NCBI RefSeq assembly: GCF_005503015.1
Contig: NZ_SCOL01000002.1
Span: 248,001 to 312,000, forward strand
Direction of reading: 5' to 3'
DNA length: 64,000 bases
Source of the DNA: Bacillus sp. E(2018)
GTDB taxonomy: Bacteria > Bacillota > Bacilli > Bacillales > Fictibacillaceae
The notes under the pieces were generated by a model that did not search any database, was not told the origin of the DNA, and saw only the letters and a program-made list of their open reading frames with translations. Positions 16,417 to 25,296 of the stretch are shown piece by piece. The translations under genes and the position numbers were made by a program. Positions within the stretch are counted from its first letter, which is position 1. The number at the start of each line of letters is the position of its first letter.

Positions 16417-16833
16417 CTATTGCAGAAACCTATTTCGAAGGTCAGGTGTTGGAATCATACAACTCTCTTTTTGTCCGAACCATTTATACCGATTACTCGC
16501 GACTTTTTTATAGAAAACATTACGAATCTGCCGAGGTACAACTTTCATATACCTTCCTAGGTTGTATGGAAATCTTAAAAACTCCGCTACTTTTGCTACA
16601 GCATCTGATTCTGTATATACCACTCCGTCAATGACCAAAATAACGGAATTTGTTCGTTCAGGATCTATGTTGTACTGCGATAATAATGCTCGTCCGGCTT
16701 CTGATTGTATAGCTGCGAACTTTAACTTCTCACTTTTTTCATGTTTCAATATAAATTGCACGCTTCCATTACAAAGATTACATACTCCATCAAAAAGAAG
16801 CACAGCCTGAATGACATCTTCAGCACTTTTCAC
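16417..16833 (-). CDS. DCC-family thiol-disulfide oxidoreductase (YuxK/DUF393)
   Basis: 138 residues. The N-terminal LLFDGVCNLCN carries the CxxC of the DCC family (named for D-x-x-C-x-x-C); FAAIQSEAGR and the C-terminal WFGQKESCMIPT are also typical. A GTG start at 16833 is supported by AGAGGAGGT. A cytosolic thioredoxin-like redox role is inferred from the family. Confidence 0.88.
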   Translation of the reverse strand: MKSAEDVIQAVLLFDGVCNLCNGSVQFILKHEKSEKLKFAAIQSEAGRALLSQYNIDPERTNSVILVIDGVVYTESDAVAKVAEFLRFPYNLGRYMKVVPRQIRNVFYKKVASNRYKWFGQKESCMIPTPDLRNRFLQ

Positions 16834-16953
16834 GCTCAGACCTCCTCTAACAAACGCTTTCCTCTAGTCTACTATTATTTTTCAAGAAAACGCATCTTTC
16901 CGTCTTTTAAACCGTAGTATAATCATAGGACAACTTCAGAAAGGTGATACATC

Positions 16954-17616
16954 ATGAATAATAAAGATATCAAACAACAAGCTCGTCTTCAGCTAAAAGG
17001 ACAATGGGGCACTGCCGCGTTTTTTACGTTGTTGTTCTCGAGCGTCTATTACTTCATCCCGCTAATTATTGAAATAAATTTAAGTGGTGGTTGGAGCGCA
17101 TGGTTGAACCAACCCGCAGACGAACTTAACGGACCGACGTCCAGCACGTTCATCATTACACTTGTTTTATTGCCATTATATATTGGATATTTGTGGACTT
17201 TTTTATCAGTGATTCGAACAGGTGAGAGAATCAACATTTCAAGCCTATTCCAAGCGTTTTCTGAGATTAGTACGTATGTAAAAATACTAGGTGCCTATCT
17301 CGTGATGATGGTGTACTTGATTCTGTGGTCTCTTCTCCTTTTGGTCCCTGGAATCATTAAAGCGTTCAGTTATTCGCAAACGTACTTTGTTCTAAAAGAT
17401 CATCCTGGTATCGGGATCAACGCTGCGATTAAGAAAAGCCGGCAGTTGATGGACGGCTACAAATGGAAATTTTTCGTTTTACAATTAAGCTTTCTAGGCT
17501 GGGGGATTCTTTGTGTTTTATCACTCGGTATTGGTTTCTTCTGGCTGGCTCCTTACATGAGCGCTTCGTATGCTGCGTTTTACAACGATCGCGCTAACGA
17601 GTATCAAGCAGAATAA
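16954..17616 (+). CDS. DUF975 integral membrane protein
   Basis: 220 residues, about five membrane segments. It has the family start MNNKDIKQQARLQLKGQWG and the central SYSQTYFVLKDHPGIGINAAIKKSRQLMDGYKWKFFVL block. Function of the family is unknown. AGAAAGGTGA precedes the ATG and a terminator follows directly. Confidence 0.85.
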   Translation: MNNKDIKQQARLQLKGQWGTAAFFTLLFSSVYYFIPLIIEINLSGGWSAWLNQPADELNGPTSSTFIITLVLLPLYIGYLWTFLSVIRTGERINISSLFQAFSEISTYVKILGAYLVMMVYLILWSLLLLVPGIIKAFSYSQTYFVLKDHPGIGINAAIKKSRQLMDGYKWKFFVLQLSFLGWGILCVLSLGIGFFWLAPYMSASYAAFYNDRANEYQAE

Positions 17617-17627
17617 GTATTTTATTA

Positions 17628-17655
17628 CCTCGCGGCTTTGGCTTCGAGGTTTTTT
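17628..17655 (+). terminator. Terminator of the DUF975 gene
   Basis: CCTCG (17628-17632) pairs with CGAGG (17645-17649), with a partly paired loop, followed by seven T-rich bases. Confidence 0.7.
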
Positions 17656-17727
17656 ACTTCTTTTTCATGAAAAAATCTTCCCCCACATAGTTTATAAGGA
17701 TTGGCTTTAAAAGGGGGGGAATTTTGC

Positions 17728-18891
17728 ATGGGGATTATTGAGGTTCTTTTGGCACGGGCAAATACGGCGACCGTAACGAAATCAGGAAACGACAGTACGG
17801 CCTCAATCGGCGGGAATCCTTTTCAAACGATAAACGGAGCCATCTCTGCCATTTTAACTTCAAATTCTCAAGGAATCACAATATTAGTTTATCCAGGTAC
17901 ATATGATGAGGTCGTTACTTTGCCAGATGGTAACTCTCTTAAGGGAATAAGTGCTTCAACCGTCATCCTTTCAAAAGACGTCTCCTCTAGCACAACCCTA
18001 CTTACGATGGGGAATAATACCGCTTTAGAGGATGTTACCCTTCAACTCACTTCTTCTGTTCATGTGGACTTAACTGGTATCGCTTTTCCAGGTACCACTG
18101 CACAATCTGCTTCTGCAAAGAATATAACGGTCCAAGTCAATAACGCGGCAGCGGGTACGGGCGGCACTTCAAACGTATATGGGGTTCATTCATTCGGAAC
18201 AGGAAATCCGACTATTGGAACAAGCAATCTTATGAACTCGCGTGTAACGGTCCGATCTGCAGGGCTAGGAAATAAAAGAGGCATACTCGTCGACTCTAAT
18301 CCACAAACGTTAAATTGCCAAAACACTGTGATTCAGAGTGTTAATAGCGGCGGATCAGGTTCTTATATTGCTGCAGAAGTAAACCGAACGGGGTCAATAC
18401 TCAATCTGATCGGATGCACACTTGAAGGAGGAACATCTGATATCTCGCAAAGTGCTGGTACGTTAACGATCGGAAGTACACAATTGATCAATTCAACAGC
18501 AAACAGCCTTGGTTTTTCAACTTTCGGGCAACCTTCTATCTTCTTTTGGGCCCAACCTGGTGTAATCGGTCTCGGCACTAGCTTTTACCGTCCGGGAACA
18601 GCGTCTCTCACGGGTACAGAGGTTGTCATAAGAATCAGCCAAAGATGCATCGTAAAAACGTTAAACATTCGCTCACTCGTAAGCCCTGGCATAGGTACAA
18701 CTGTAAGCTGGACAGTCCGAAAAAATGGCGCTGACACGGGACTGACTGCTTCTATGAATGGTTTACAAAATTCTGCGATCAATGATGACGTTTCGTTGAC
18801 CTATGAGGCTGGAGACACACTATCTTTAAAGGTTTCCACGGCCATTATTAGCACGATTGCAGATACGGTTGTCCAAGTTGAAATTGTCTAG
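17728..18891 (+). CDS. Right-handed beta-helix surface protein, probably spore-associated
   Basis: 387 residues. After a short N-terminus, PFQTINGAISAI and ITILVYPGTYDEVVTLPDGNSLKGIS match DUF1565/pectate-lyase-like beta-helix proteins; the body is a series of Ser/Thr/Asn/Gly-rich coils. The final ~100 residues (after SFYRPG) look like a separate beta-sandwich. No signal peptide. RBS GGGGGGG at 17712-17718. Tail-to-tail (3 bp apart) with a DUF4183 gene, a family found on Bacillus spores, so a spore-surface role is inferred. A phage tail protein is an alternative, but no phage genes are nearby. Confidence 0.72.
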   Translation: MGIIEVLLARANTATVTKSGNDSTASIGGNPFQTINGAISAILTSNSQGITILVYPGTYDEVVTLPDGNSLKGISASTVILSKDVSSSTTLLTMGNNTALEDVTLQLTSSVHVDLTGIAFPGTTAQSASAKNITVQVNNAAAGTGGTSNVYGVHSFGTGNPTIGTSNLMNSRVTVRSAGLGNKRGILVDSNPQTLNCQNTVIQSVNSGGSGSYIAAEVNRTGSILNLIGCTLEGGTSDISQSAGTLTIGSTQLINSTANSLGFSTFGQPSIFFWAQPGVIGLGTSFYRPGTASLTGTEVVIRISQRCIVKTLNIRSLVSPGIGTTVSWTVRKNGADTGLTASMNGLQNSAINDDVSLTYEAGDTLSLKVSTAIISTIADTVVQVEIV

Positions 18892-18894
18892 CTG

Positions 18895-19401
18895 TTAGCC
18901 GCTGTTTATAATTTTTATGAACTGAAGGATGAGCGGAATGCCTTGGTCTGGAACAGGACCCGCTGATGGGAGAAGAGTCAGTCTCCCTTCTTCCACTTCA
19001 TAAAAAGAAGACGGCTGCAGCATGCCGTTGACAAATAGGTTTATATAGGAGACGGTATTTGGATTCAAAATCTCTGTGCTTTCATACTCAAGATATCGAT
19101 CATCGTTTGTATATATTCTTTTGATCCCATCTGAAACGGTCGTGTATTGATATGTCTCTACACGGAGTAGCCTTGGTGATGGTGGTACAGGCGGAAATGG
19201 TGGAAACGGGACAGGTGCAGGACATGAGAAATAATAATAATCGTCTGCTTCACATGATGAACAGTCGCAACAAGTACAATAGGATGCTGACGAACGACAA
19301 AACTTGTTCGGGAAAAGCGTTTTGTTCGTTTGATGTTGTGAGTAGCAGCGGTCAAACAAGGTTTTTCTTTTACCATACATATGATTTGGTTTATGGAACA
19401 A
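18895..19401 (-). CDS. DUF4183 protein with Cys-rich and Pro-rich N-terminus
   Basis: 168 residues from a TTG start with GGGGGAG six bases upstream. The N-terminal part holds a Cys cluster ([16 protein letters not shown]), an aromatic stretch and a Pro-rich hinge ([12 protein letters not shown]). The C-terminal ~90 residues form the DUF4183 beta domain, with [18 protein letters not shown]. The family is typical of exosporium or spore-coat proteins in bacilli; the Cys cluster would suit cross-linking in a spore layer (inference). Confidence 0.78.
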   Translation of the reverse strand: MFHKPNHMYGKRKTLFDRCYSQHQTNKTLFPNKFCRSSASYCTCCDCSSCEADDYYYFSCPAPVPFPPFPPVPPSPRLLRVETYQYTTVSDGIKRIYTNDDRYLEYESTEILNPNTVSYINLFVNGMLQPSSFYEVEEGRLTLLPSAGPVPDQGIPLILQFIKIINSG

Positions 19402-19483
19402 CGCAAACTCCCCCTATCACGGCTAGCTCTGGTAGCCTACACCTCACCTTGCACCGCTGCTGATTCACTTTGATTGTTCTTGA

Positions 19484-19774
19484 TTAAGTCGTCACAAATT
19501 CTATAATTACGGGTGTCTGACCAGCAAGTGTATCACCGTTCGGAATGGTAATCTCAGCTGTCGTTACAGTTGATGTATCGTCCGTCTGAATCATGCCGTT
19601 AATGTATAAGTTATAGTAAGAATATGTCGTAGGGAAGGCTGTAGCAGGTGCACCTGTGTCGTCTGTAAAAGCAGTAGCTGCAATTTCAAATGTCGCACCC
19701 GTTCCAGTACCACTTGCGATGGTTGAAGCGAATCTGCTCGCGTTCACATTGAAGTACGGTTTAATGATTGGCAT
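19484..19774 (-). CDS. DUF4183 protein, single domain
   Basis: About 96 residues, one DUF4183 domain with YSYYNLYINGMIQTDD and a closing PVIIEFVTT that parallels PLILQFIKI in the neighbouring gene. The ATG at 19774 has TGGGGAT upstream; the in-frame ATG at 19789 has no ribosome binding site. It lies 82 bases upstream of the larger DUF4183 gene on the same strand, so the two are probably cotranscribed. Confidence 0.75.
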   Translation of the reverse strand: MPIIKPYFNVNASRFASTIASGTGTGATFEIAATAFTDDTGAPATAFPTTYSYYNLYINGMIQTDDTSTVTTAEITIPNGDTLAGQTPVIIEFVTT

Positions 19775-19887
19775 AGATGTAATCCCCATTTCATTTAGAA
19801 TTTAGATCTTCCAACTACATTCGGTGTTGCCTAACAACACCACTATTCTATGCCAATATACCTAGAAATGACCCAAAAAGTTTCCCC

Positions 19888-19925
19888 CTGAAATGTCTAT
19901 CTTAAATGGACATTCCAGGGGGTTT
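19888..19925 (+). terminator. Orphan terminator-like hairpin
   Basis: CCCCCTGAAATGTC pairs imperfectly with GGACATTCCAGGGGG and is followed by TTTTG. No plus-strand gene ends here: it lies in the divergent region between the DUF4183 gene and the ZorA-like gene, directly against REP-like copy 6. Confidence 0.6.
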
Positions 19926-19955
19926 TGTATTTGTTTGGGGTCAGACCCCATTTCC
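19924..19955 (+). repeat. REP-like palindrome 6, upstream of the ZorA-like gene
   Basis: Core GGGGTCAGACCCC at 19937-19949 with left flank TGTATTTGTTT and right flank ATTTCC. It follows directly after the orphan hairpin and lies 80 bases before the ZorA-like start. Confidence 0.87.
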
Positions 19956-20028
19956 TAAAATATTTCCCGACACTAGGACATATCTATCAATATAGGACAG
20001 TTAGACAAGACATCTAAGGGGTGGCATG

Positions 20029-21651
20029 ATGGATCAACTTACTTTAATCGTTGTCGGGGTCATTGGGTTTCTCGTGTTTATGGGGATTGTGGGGCACACA
20101 CAAACCGCTTATCACTTTCGGAAATGGAACAAAGAACTGCAGCAGCTCGAGACCAATAAAGAGCAACAGCCGTATTCGCATTGGCTGCAACGCGTTACAG
20201 CGGATTACAAACAGTTTCATCTAGCAGGTGTTCCGCAGCTCAACACGCAAGCGCTGATCGAAAAACACCTATATAACGAACGCATCCCGCTTCTTGGCAT
20301 CTTACGGGTACCGGTCGGCAATATCCAAAAGCTGCTCAACCAGCTTCCGTCCTTCACCATTATTCTTGGTGTACTCGGAACGTTCGTCGGACTAACACTC
20401 TCCCTTTTATCCATGCAAGATACACTCATGACGCTTGGTACGCAGCCTGCTGATTCAAACCTTACGCTTAATTCGATCATCTCCTCCCTCACCGCGCCGT
20501 TTGAAGGGATGAGTGTCGCCTTTTATACGAGTATTGCCGGCATTGGAGCCGCACTCCTGCTCAACTCTATACAGTCAGGTTTTTTCTCTCAAGGAACCTC
20601 TCTTTCTTATATGCAGAACAAACTTTTAGCTGATTGTGAAGTGTATCTGGATCACAACATCAACAGCGACCTGATCAACGATAAACCGCAAGATTCTGTC
20701 GAGCGCCTTCTCGATCGACTAGCCTCACGAGTCGAGTCGTCGTTCGATAAAACACTCGGTGAGTTCGCATCACAGATGGTTAATTTTACGGCAGGTCTTC
20801 AAAAAGCGATGGAAGATGTTAACGGAATATTCGAAGCGCAGCGCGAACATGCAGAGAAGTTCGGCGCATCAGCTACACAGCTTGATCAGTTCGGACAGCG
20901 GTTCAACGAGACAACAAAAGAACTTGGAACCATCCAAAAAACAGTCGACACGAGTATTAACGCACTCGCTAAGAACATCTCCTCTTTCGAGCAACAGCTC
21001 AAAACGAGTAACGACCGCCACACACAGGGTCAGCAAAAGTTCGAACAGCTCATTCAGCGCTCAGATAAAATGCTGCAAGAAGCACAGCGCCGGTCTGAAG
21101 AGCATGCCCAATCGATGCTCCGCGGCATGCAGGAACAGCTTCAGCACTACCAAAATCAGCATGACGCACTCGAGAACCGTCTTGCACAAAAGCAAGACGA
21201 ATGGCATTACCGCTATGCTGAAAAACAAGGAGAATACGGCCGGGCGGCAGCTGACTTTGCTTCAAGCGTCAGCCAACTCGAAAAAGGCTTTTACGCTGCG
21301 GTCGAACATATCAAGCGCGATTTTACCGATCAAGTTCGCAACATTATGGACAGTCAAAGCCGACAGCTCGCTTCTACCCTAAACAACGTTCAAAATCAAA
21401 ACAGCCGGGATGACGACATGCGTGAGCTCGCTCGAACGCTTGAAAACTTGCACCATGGTTTAACGCGAAGCATCACCGACAACAATCGTACACTCTCTGA
21501 CATGTATCACCTCATGCAGCGGATCTACCAAGCTGCCATGAACCAATCATCCAACCAAGTGATCTATGAAACACGCAGTCCTCGTGCACCAGAATACGTT
21601 GAAGATGAACGCATGCCAGAAGTCTCGCCGCAAAACTTTAGGAGACGGTGA
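20029..21651 (+). CDS. MotA/TolQ/ExbB-family protein with long coiled-coil tail (ZorA-like)
   Basis: 540 residues. Three membrane segments (about 5-23, 109-128 and 162-181) carry the MotA/TolQ/ExbB core: FTIILGVLGTFVGLTLSL and TAPFEGMSVAFYTSIAGIGAALL. Residues ~210-500 form a long cytoplasmic coiled-coil tail rich in Gln, Glu and Lys, the layout of ZorA in Zorya anti-phage systems. AAGGGG lies seven bases before ATG 20029 (ATG 20026 is also possible). Five bases separate it from a MotB-like gene, so the two encode an ion-driven stator. No ZorC, ZorD or ZorE lies beside it, so defence function is unproven. Confidence 0.85.
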   Translation: MDQLTLIVVGVIGFLVFMGIVGHTQTAYHFRKWNKELQQLETNKEQQPYSHWLQRVTADYKQFHLAGVPQLNTQALIEKHLYNERIPLLGILRVPVGNIQKLLNQLPSFTIILGVLGTFVGLTLSLLSMQDTLMTLGTQPADSNLTLNSIISSLTAPFEGMSVAFYTSIAGIGAALLLNSIQSGFFSQGTSLSYMQNKLLADCEVYLDHNINSDLINDKPQDSVERLLDRLASRVESSFDKTLGEFASQMVNFTAGLQKAMEDVNGIFEAQREHAEKFGASATQLDQFGQRFNETTKELGTIQKTVDTSINALAKNISSFEQQLKTSNDRHTQGQQKFEQLIQRSDKMLQEAQRRSEEHAQSMLRGMQEQLQHYQNQHDALENRLAQKQDEWHYRYAEKQGEYGRAAADFASSVSQLEKGFYAAVEHIKRDFTDQVRNIMDSQSRQLASTLNNVQNQNSRDDDMRELARTLENLHHGLTRSITDNNRTLSDMYHLMQRIYQAAMNQSSNQVIYETRSPRAPEYVEDERMPEVSPQNFRRR

Positions 21652-21656
21652 TCGGT

Positions 21657-22352
21657 ATGAAAGCGCGAAAATCTTACTACAACGACGACAGCCAAGAAAC
21701 TCAAGAAATTTTCTGGCCAAGTTTTACCGATATGATGAGTATGATGGTGCTCGTTATGATTTTTATCGCAATCCTCGCTTATGTGCAGAGCATCTATAAC
21801 GCGTACGACCAGGCACAGATTAAGCGTGAACTTGGTCAGGTGGCAGAGGTGAAGAAGCATATTTCTGACCTCATTCAAAAACAACTTGAAGAAAACGTTG
21901 GAAAAGATAAAATCATCCGTGGACCCAACAACACGATCTCTGTAGAAGGCAACATCCTTTTTGATACGGGAAGCGCAGATATTTCAGCTAAAGGTAAGCA
22001 AGTGCTCGACCCGCTCGCTGACGCACTCGCAGCAATTATCGAGGAAAAAGACATGAGTCAGTATCTGTACATCATCCTGATCGAAGGCCATACCGATTCC
22101 GTTCCGTACGACAACTGGTCGCTCTCCACTCAGCGTGCGGTCGCGGTCGTCGATTATCTTGGAAAAGCAAATCCGAAACTCGCTAAAAAAGAGTACGCAC
22201 AGTACCTTGCTGCAACCGGATATAGTGAATATAAGCCGATTGCAGAAGGCAACTCTTCTGACGCCTTACAAAAAAACCGCCGCATCTCGTTTCAGATCAT
22301 TTTGGACGACGACAAATGGCAGAGTAAGCTTAAGGAGATTGTAGAGCAATAA
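21657..22352 (+). CDS. MotB/OmpA-family protein (ZorB-like)
   Basis: 231 residues. One membrane segment (about 26-45) is preceded by WPSFTDMMSMM, whose Asp25 matches the ion-carrying Asp of MotB and ZorB. The C-terminal OmpA-like peptidoglycan-binding domain shows ILFDTGSADIS, IEGHTDSVPYDNWSLSTQRA and KNRRISFQI. AGGAG lies 12 bases before the ATG; an upstream GTG is too close to it. With the preceding gene it should form a 5:2-type proton or sodium channel anchored in the wall. It is the last gene of the unit. Confidence 0.87.
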   Translation: MKARKSYYNDDSQETQEIFWPSFTDMMSMMVLVMIFIAILAYVQSIYNAYDQAQIKRELGQVAEVKKHISDLIQKQLEENVGKDKIIRGPNNTISVEGNILFDTGSADISAKGKQVLDPLADALAAIIEEKDMSQYLYIILIEGHTDSVPYDNWSLSTQRAVAVVDYLGKANPKLAKKEYAQYLAATGYSEYKPIAEGNSSDALQKNRRISFQIILDDDKWQSKLKEIVEQ

Positions 22353-22370
22353 TAGAATAGAAAAGCACAA

Positions 22371-22403
22371 AAAAAACGAGCGGATCACTTCGCTCGTTTT
22401 CTT
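22371..22403. terminator. Bidirectional terminator after the ZorAB-like pair
   Basis: AAAACGAGCG (22373-22382) pairs with CGCTCGTTTT (22391-22400). A-rich on the left and T-rich on the right, it serves the motor genes and the opposing membrane protein. Confidence 0.85.
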
Positions 22404-22406
22404 CTG

Positions 22407-22892
22407 CTATTGAACTTCTTTTTTACGCAACTGACGATTGAAGTACAGAAAGACCGGAAGTGGTATAAGGATAAACCCCGAACTTTTTACGATCTTATTC
22501 ATTGCATTCCTTTTCTCCTGCAACTTCTCGTTTTCAATCATCATCTCATAGTCTTTCCGCATCTCTTCATCCGTTTTCTTATTAGGCAATGGCTTTCCGT
22601 TTTCATCATATACTACTTCGGCTAAACCGAGCTTGTATTCTGCAAAACTAGCTTGATAGTTATTGGGACTCACAATATCGGCGACGCTCATAAAAATGCT
22701 GATACTTCCTCCTATTGTTAGCGAAAGGGTCGTAAACAACACTAAGTAAATGTACAAATGCCTAAACATCTTCTCTTCCCCCTTCTCATCATAAGCAGTT
22801 TTTGACTTCACTGCTGCAATCGCCACTCCGACAAAGAACAATAATATCACCACTGCAAAGTACACCAAGTAATCTAGATCAAAATTAAACAT
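22407..22892 (-). CDS. Hypothetical membrane protein
   Basis: 161 residues with three membrane segments: about 7-27, 46-68 and 134-152. A charged loop (85-130) between the second and third holds VVYDENGKPLPNKKTDEEMRKDYEMMIENEKLQEKR. AGGTG precedes the ATG. Family not recognised. It is convergent with the ZorAB-like pair, so it is probably not part of that unit. Confidence 0.65.
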   Translation of the reverse strand: MFNFDLDYLVYFAVVILLFFVGVAIAAVKSKTAYDEKGEEKMFRHLYIYLVLFTTLSLTIGGSISIFMSVADIVSPNNYQASFAEYKLGLAEVVYDENGKPLPNKKTDEEMRKDYEMMIENEKLQEKRNAMNKIVKSSGFILIPLPVFLYFNRQLRKKEVQ

Positions 22893-23109
22893 ATATTCAC
22901 CTAGCTTTCTATTAAAAATTGCTATGTAAACAGAGCCACTTTTCTTTCAACCTTCTATTATTTGCTATTACTATATAATTCTCCTTTAACCCTCTTTAAG
23001 AACCTATAATAAAAATGGAAATATTTTTATAAAAAGTAAAACTATTTATCTTTCCTTTACGAATATATGAGCAAGACAACCTTTTTAGTCTGGAAGTGAA
23101 GACAAAATC

Positions 23110-23655
23110 ATGATGAAGCAGAAAAGATGGATCCGCTCTGTTCAAAAAAAAGGCGATCAACATGCCGCAAACGAGCTGATCTCTCATTACTATCAATCTA
23201 TTTATGCCTATGTTTATAAACAAACGTTGAACAAAGAACTATCACTCGATCTAACACAAGACATTTTTATTAGCATGCTTCAATCTATTCAACAGTTTGA
23301 TGAGAAAAAAGCATCTTTTAAAACGTGGCTGTACCGAATCGCAACCTACAAGCTCGTTGATTATTTCAGATCTAAAAACTATACATATGATCGATCTACA
23401 GACTCGATGGAAGGTGTTGATGTCGCTACACCTTCAGATTTCACGCTCGAGTTGGAATGGAGAGAAGACATCGAAAAGGCGGCAGGACTTATAAACACGT
23501 TCTCTATTATCGACCAGCAGATTCTGCGCCTTAAATTGTTCGGTGAGCAAACGTTCATCGAAATTGCCAGCTCTCTTGATATGCCTGAGTCATCTATTAA
23601 AACAAAGTATTATGCTGCGATAAAAAAAGTGAAGCAACGAATGGAGGCTGAATAA
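23110..23655 (+). CDS. ECF-type RNA polymerase sigma factor
   Basis: 181 residues. Region 2 is seen in LTQDIFISMLQSIQQFD...TWLYRIATYKLVDYFR and region 4 in QQILRLKLFGEQTFIEIASSLDMPESSIKTKYY. First gene of a five-gene unit with a membrane protein, an ABC ATPase and two permeases; the next gene starts directly after its stop. This resembles the layout of B. subtilis sigY-yxlCDEFG, although orthology is not claimed. Its regulon and inducing signal are unknown; self-regulation of this operon is likely by analogy. Confidence 0.88.
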   Translation: MMKQKRWIRSVQKKGDQHAANELISHYYQSIYAYVYKQTLNKELSLDLTQDIFISMLQSIQQFDEKKASFKTWLYRIATYKLVDYFRSKNYTYDRSTDSMEGVDVATPSDFTLELEWREDIEKAAGLINTFSIIDQQILRLKLFGEQTFIEIASSLDMPESSIKTKYYAAIKKVKQRMEAE

Positions 23656-24411
23656 ATGGAGAAGCAAAAATTCCACATCGAATATCCAACGGATCTTGAA
23701 AGAAAAAACCAGATTTCATCTATCGTATCTGCCGGTCTAATAAAACCCAAATCGTTTCTATCTTATCTACTTGAAATGTTCCAGCAGCTTGGTTTTCGCT
23801 ATTTATTTCGAGATGCTACTGAAATTCTGTTTACGACCTGTTTAGCGCTAGCTGTAATGCTATACGGCATATTTTCACTGAAATCATCTTTAGACATGCA
23901 AGATTTGTATTCTTTCATCTTTACGTTGTCTCCTATTTTTTTCTTTGCTCTATCCTCTCTATTTTTAGTACGTGCTTTAATGAAAGACACTTTCTCAGTA
24001 GAGATGACCTGTAAGTACCATGTGTTTCAGCTAGCAGCTTTTCGTATGTTAATTTTCAGTCTGCTAACGATGCTCATAAATATCGCATTGATTATCGTTC
24101 TATCGTTCTTGTTTCAATCGATTCAAATCCTGGATGCACTGCTGTTATCATGCAGCTCGTTAAGCCTATTTTCGGTCCTTTACCTGTACGCCTTACGCCA
24201 TGCAAAAGGGCCGTTCGCCACTTATCTCATGATGGCAAGCTGGCTGTTAGTGAATGTTCTGCCGGCCACCTTAAATCAGAACATGTACAGCATGTTTTTA
24301 AGTCATGTACCTACATATGTATACGGAGTCGTACTCATCATCAGCATCGTGCTCTATGTAAAAACGCTAAAAAAACTAATTGCATTTAGAGGTGCAGAAG
24401 GAGTTTTATAA
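23656..24411 (+). CDS. Membrane protein between sigma factor and ABC transporter, candidate anti-sigma
   Basis: 251 residues. A cytoplasmic N-terminus of about 50 residues is followed by six membrane segments. It starts immediately after the sigma factor stop and is followed immediately by the ATPase start, so all three are tightly coupled. The position after an ECF sigma factor and the soluble N-terminus make an anti-sigma role plausible, but I see no zinc-binding anti-sigma motif. Confidence 0.7.
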   Translation: MEKQKFHIEYPTDLERKNQISSIVSAGLIKPKSFLSYLLEMFQQLGFRYLFRDATEILFTTCLALAVMLYGIFSLKSSLDMQDLYSFIFTLSPIFFFALSSLFLVRALMKDTFSVEMTCKYHVFQLAAFRMLIFSLLTMLINIALIIVLSFLFQSIQILDALLLSCSSLSLFSVLYLYALRHAKGPFATYLMMASWLLVNVLPATLNQNMYSMFLSHVPTYVYGVVLIISIVLYVKTLKKLIAFRGAEGVL

Positions 24412-25296
24412 ATGTTAATTGTTGAAGATGTTACAAAAAATTTCGGTCAGTTTCATGCACTAAGAAATATTAACCTAGAGTTTCATAACGGTGTGTATGG
24501 ATTGTTGGCGCCGAACGGAGCAGGTAAAACAACACTGATTAAAATGCTCACAACCCTTTTGTTTCCGACGAGCGGAAGCATCCGTTATGAAGGAGAGGAC
24601 ATTATCAAGATGGATGAAAGATACCGGGAGATGATCGGTTATCTTCCGCAGGAGTTTGGTTATTACAAAAATTATTCGCCTACCTCCTATCTGCTTTACT
24701 TGGCGGCGTTAAAAGGAATAAACCGAAAAACGGCGATTACTCGTGTTGAAGAACTGCTTAAAACCGTAGCACTGGATCATGTGGCAAACAAAAAGATGAA
24801 GAAGTTTTCCGGAGGGATGATTCAGCGTGTAGGGATCGCTCAGGCCATGCTGAACGACCCGAAAATTCTTATTCTAGATGAACCCACAGCTGGCTTAGAT
24901 CCTAAAGAAAGAGTTCGTTTTCGTAACCTGCTTACGAACCTTGCTCGCGATCGCATCGTTATTTTATCCACGCATATCGTTTCAGATGTAGAATCGATCG
25001 CAAACGAAATCATCATGATTAAAAATCAAGAAGTGTTATACAAAGATACCGTTTCTAACATCTGCCGCAAAATTGACGGGCTTGTTTACGAGACTGAAGT
25101 GAGTTATGAACAAACAGAACAATTTCGTACGACTTACCTTAGCTTGTCTGAAAAACAAGAAAACGGAAGCATGTACATGCGGTTTTTAACAGAAGACACA
25201 GCGAAACCAGAATGGAAATCGGTACACCCTAACTTAGAAGATGTCTTTTTGTATATCTATCAAGATGGAGTACTTTCTGATGATCAAACGGCTTGA
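24412..25296 (+). CDS. ABC transporter ATP-binding protein
   Basis: 294 residues. Walker A APNGAGKTT (Ala replaces the usual first Gly), Q-loop YLPQEFGYY, signature FSGGM, Walker B ILILDEPTAGLD and H-loop STHIVSDVE are in order. The C-terminal 70 residues are the extension seen in drug or peptide exporters. It overlaps the permease start by 17 bases. Coupled with two permeases, it forms a heterodimeric type exporter whose substrate is unknown. Confidence 0.92.
   Translation: MLIVEDVTKNFGQFHALRNINLEFHNGVYGLLAPNGAGKTTLIKMLTTLLFPTSGSIRYEGEDIIKMDERYREMIGYLPQEFGYYKNYSPTSYLLYLAALKGINRKTAITRVEELLKTVALDHVANKKMKKFSGGMIQRVGIAQAMLNDPKILILDEPTAGLDPKERVRFRNLLTNLARDRIVILSTHIVSDVESIANEIIMIKNQEVLYKDTVSNICRKIDGLVYETEVSYEQTEQFRTTYLSLSEKQENGSMYMRFLTEDTAKPEWKSVHPNLEDVFLYIYQDGVLSDDQTA

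Noticed and set aside
17728-18891. Prophage tail fibre
   Set aside because: No capsid, terminase, integrase or lysis genes nearby; neighbours are DUF4183 spore-type proteins.
20029-22352. Complete Zorya defence system
   Set aside because: No ZorC, ZorD or ZorE; the downstream gene is convergent and unrelated. Only a ZorAB-like pair is claimed.
20029-22352. Flagellar MotA/MotB
   Set aside because: Three rather than four membrane segments and a very long coiled-coil tail; not in a flagellar context.
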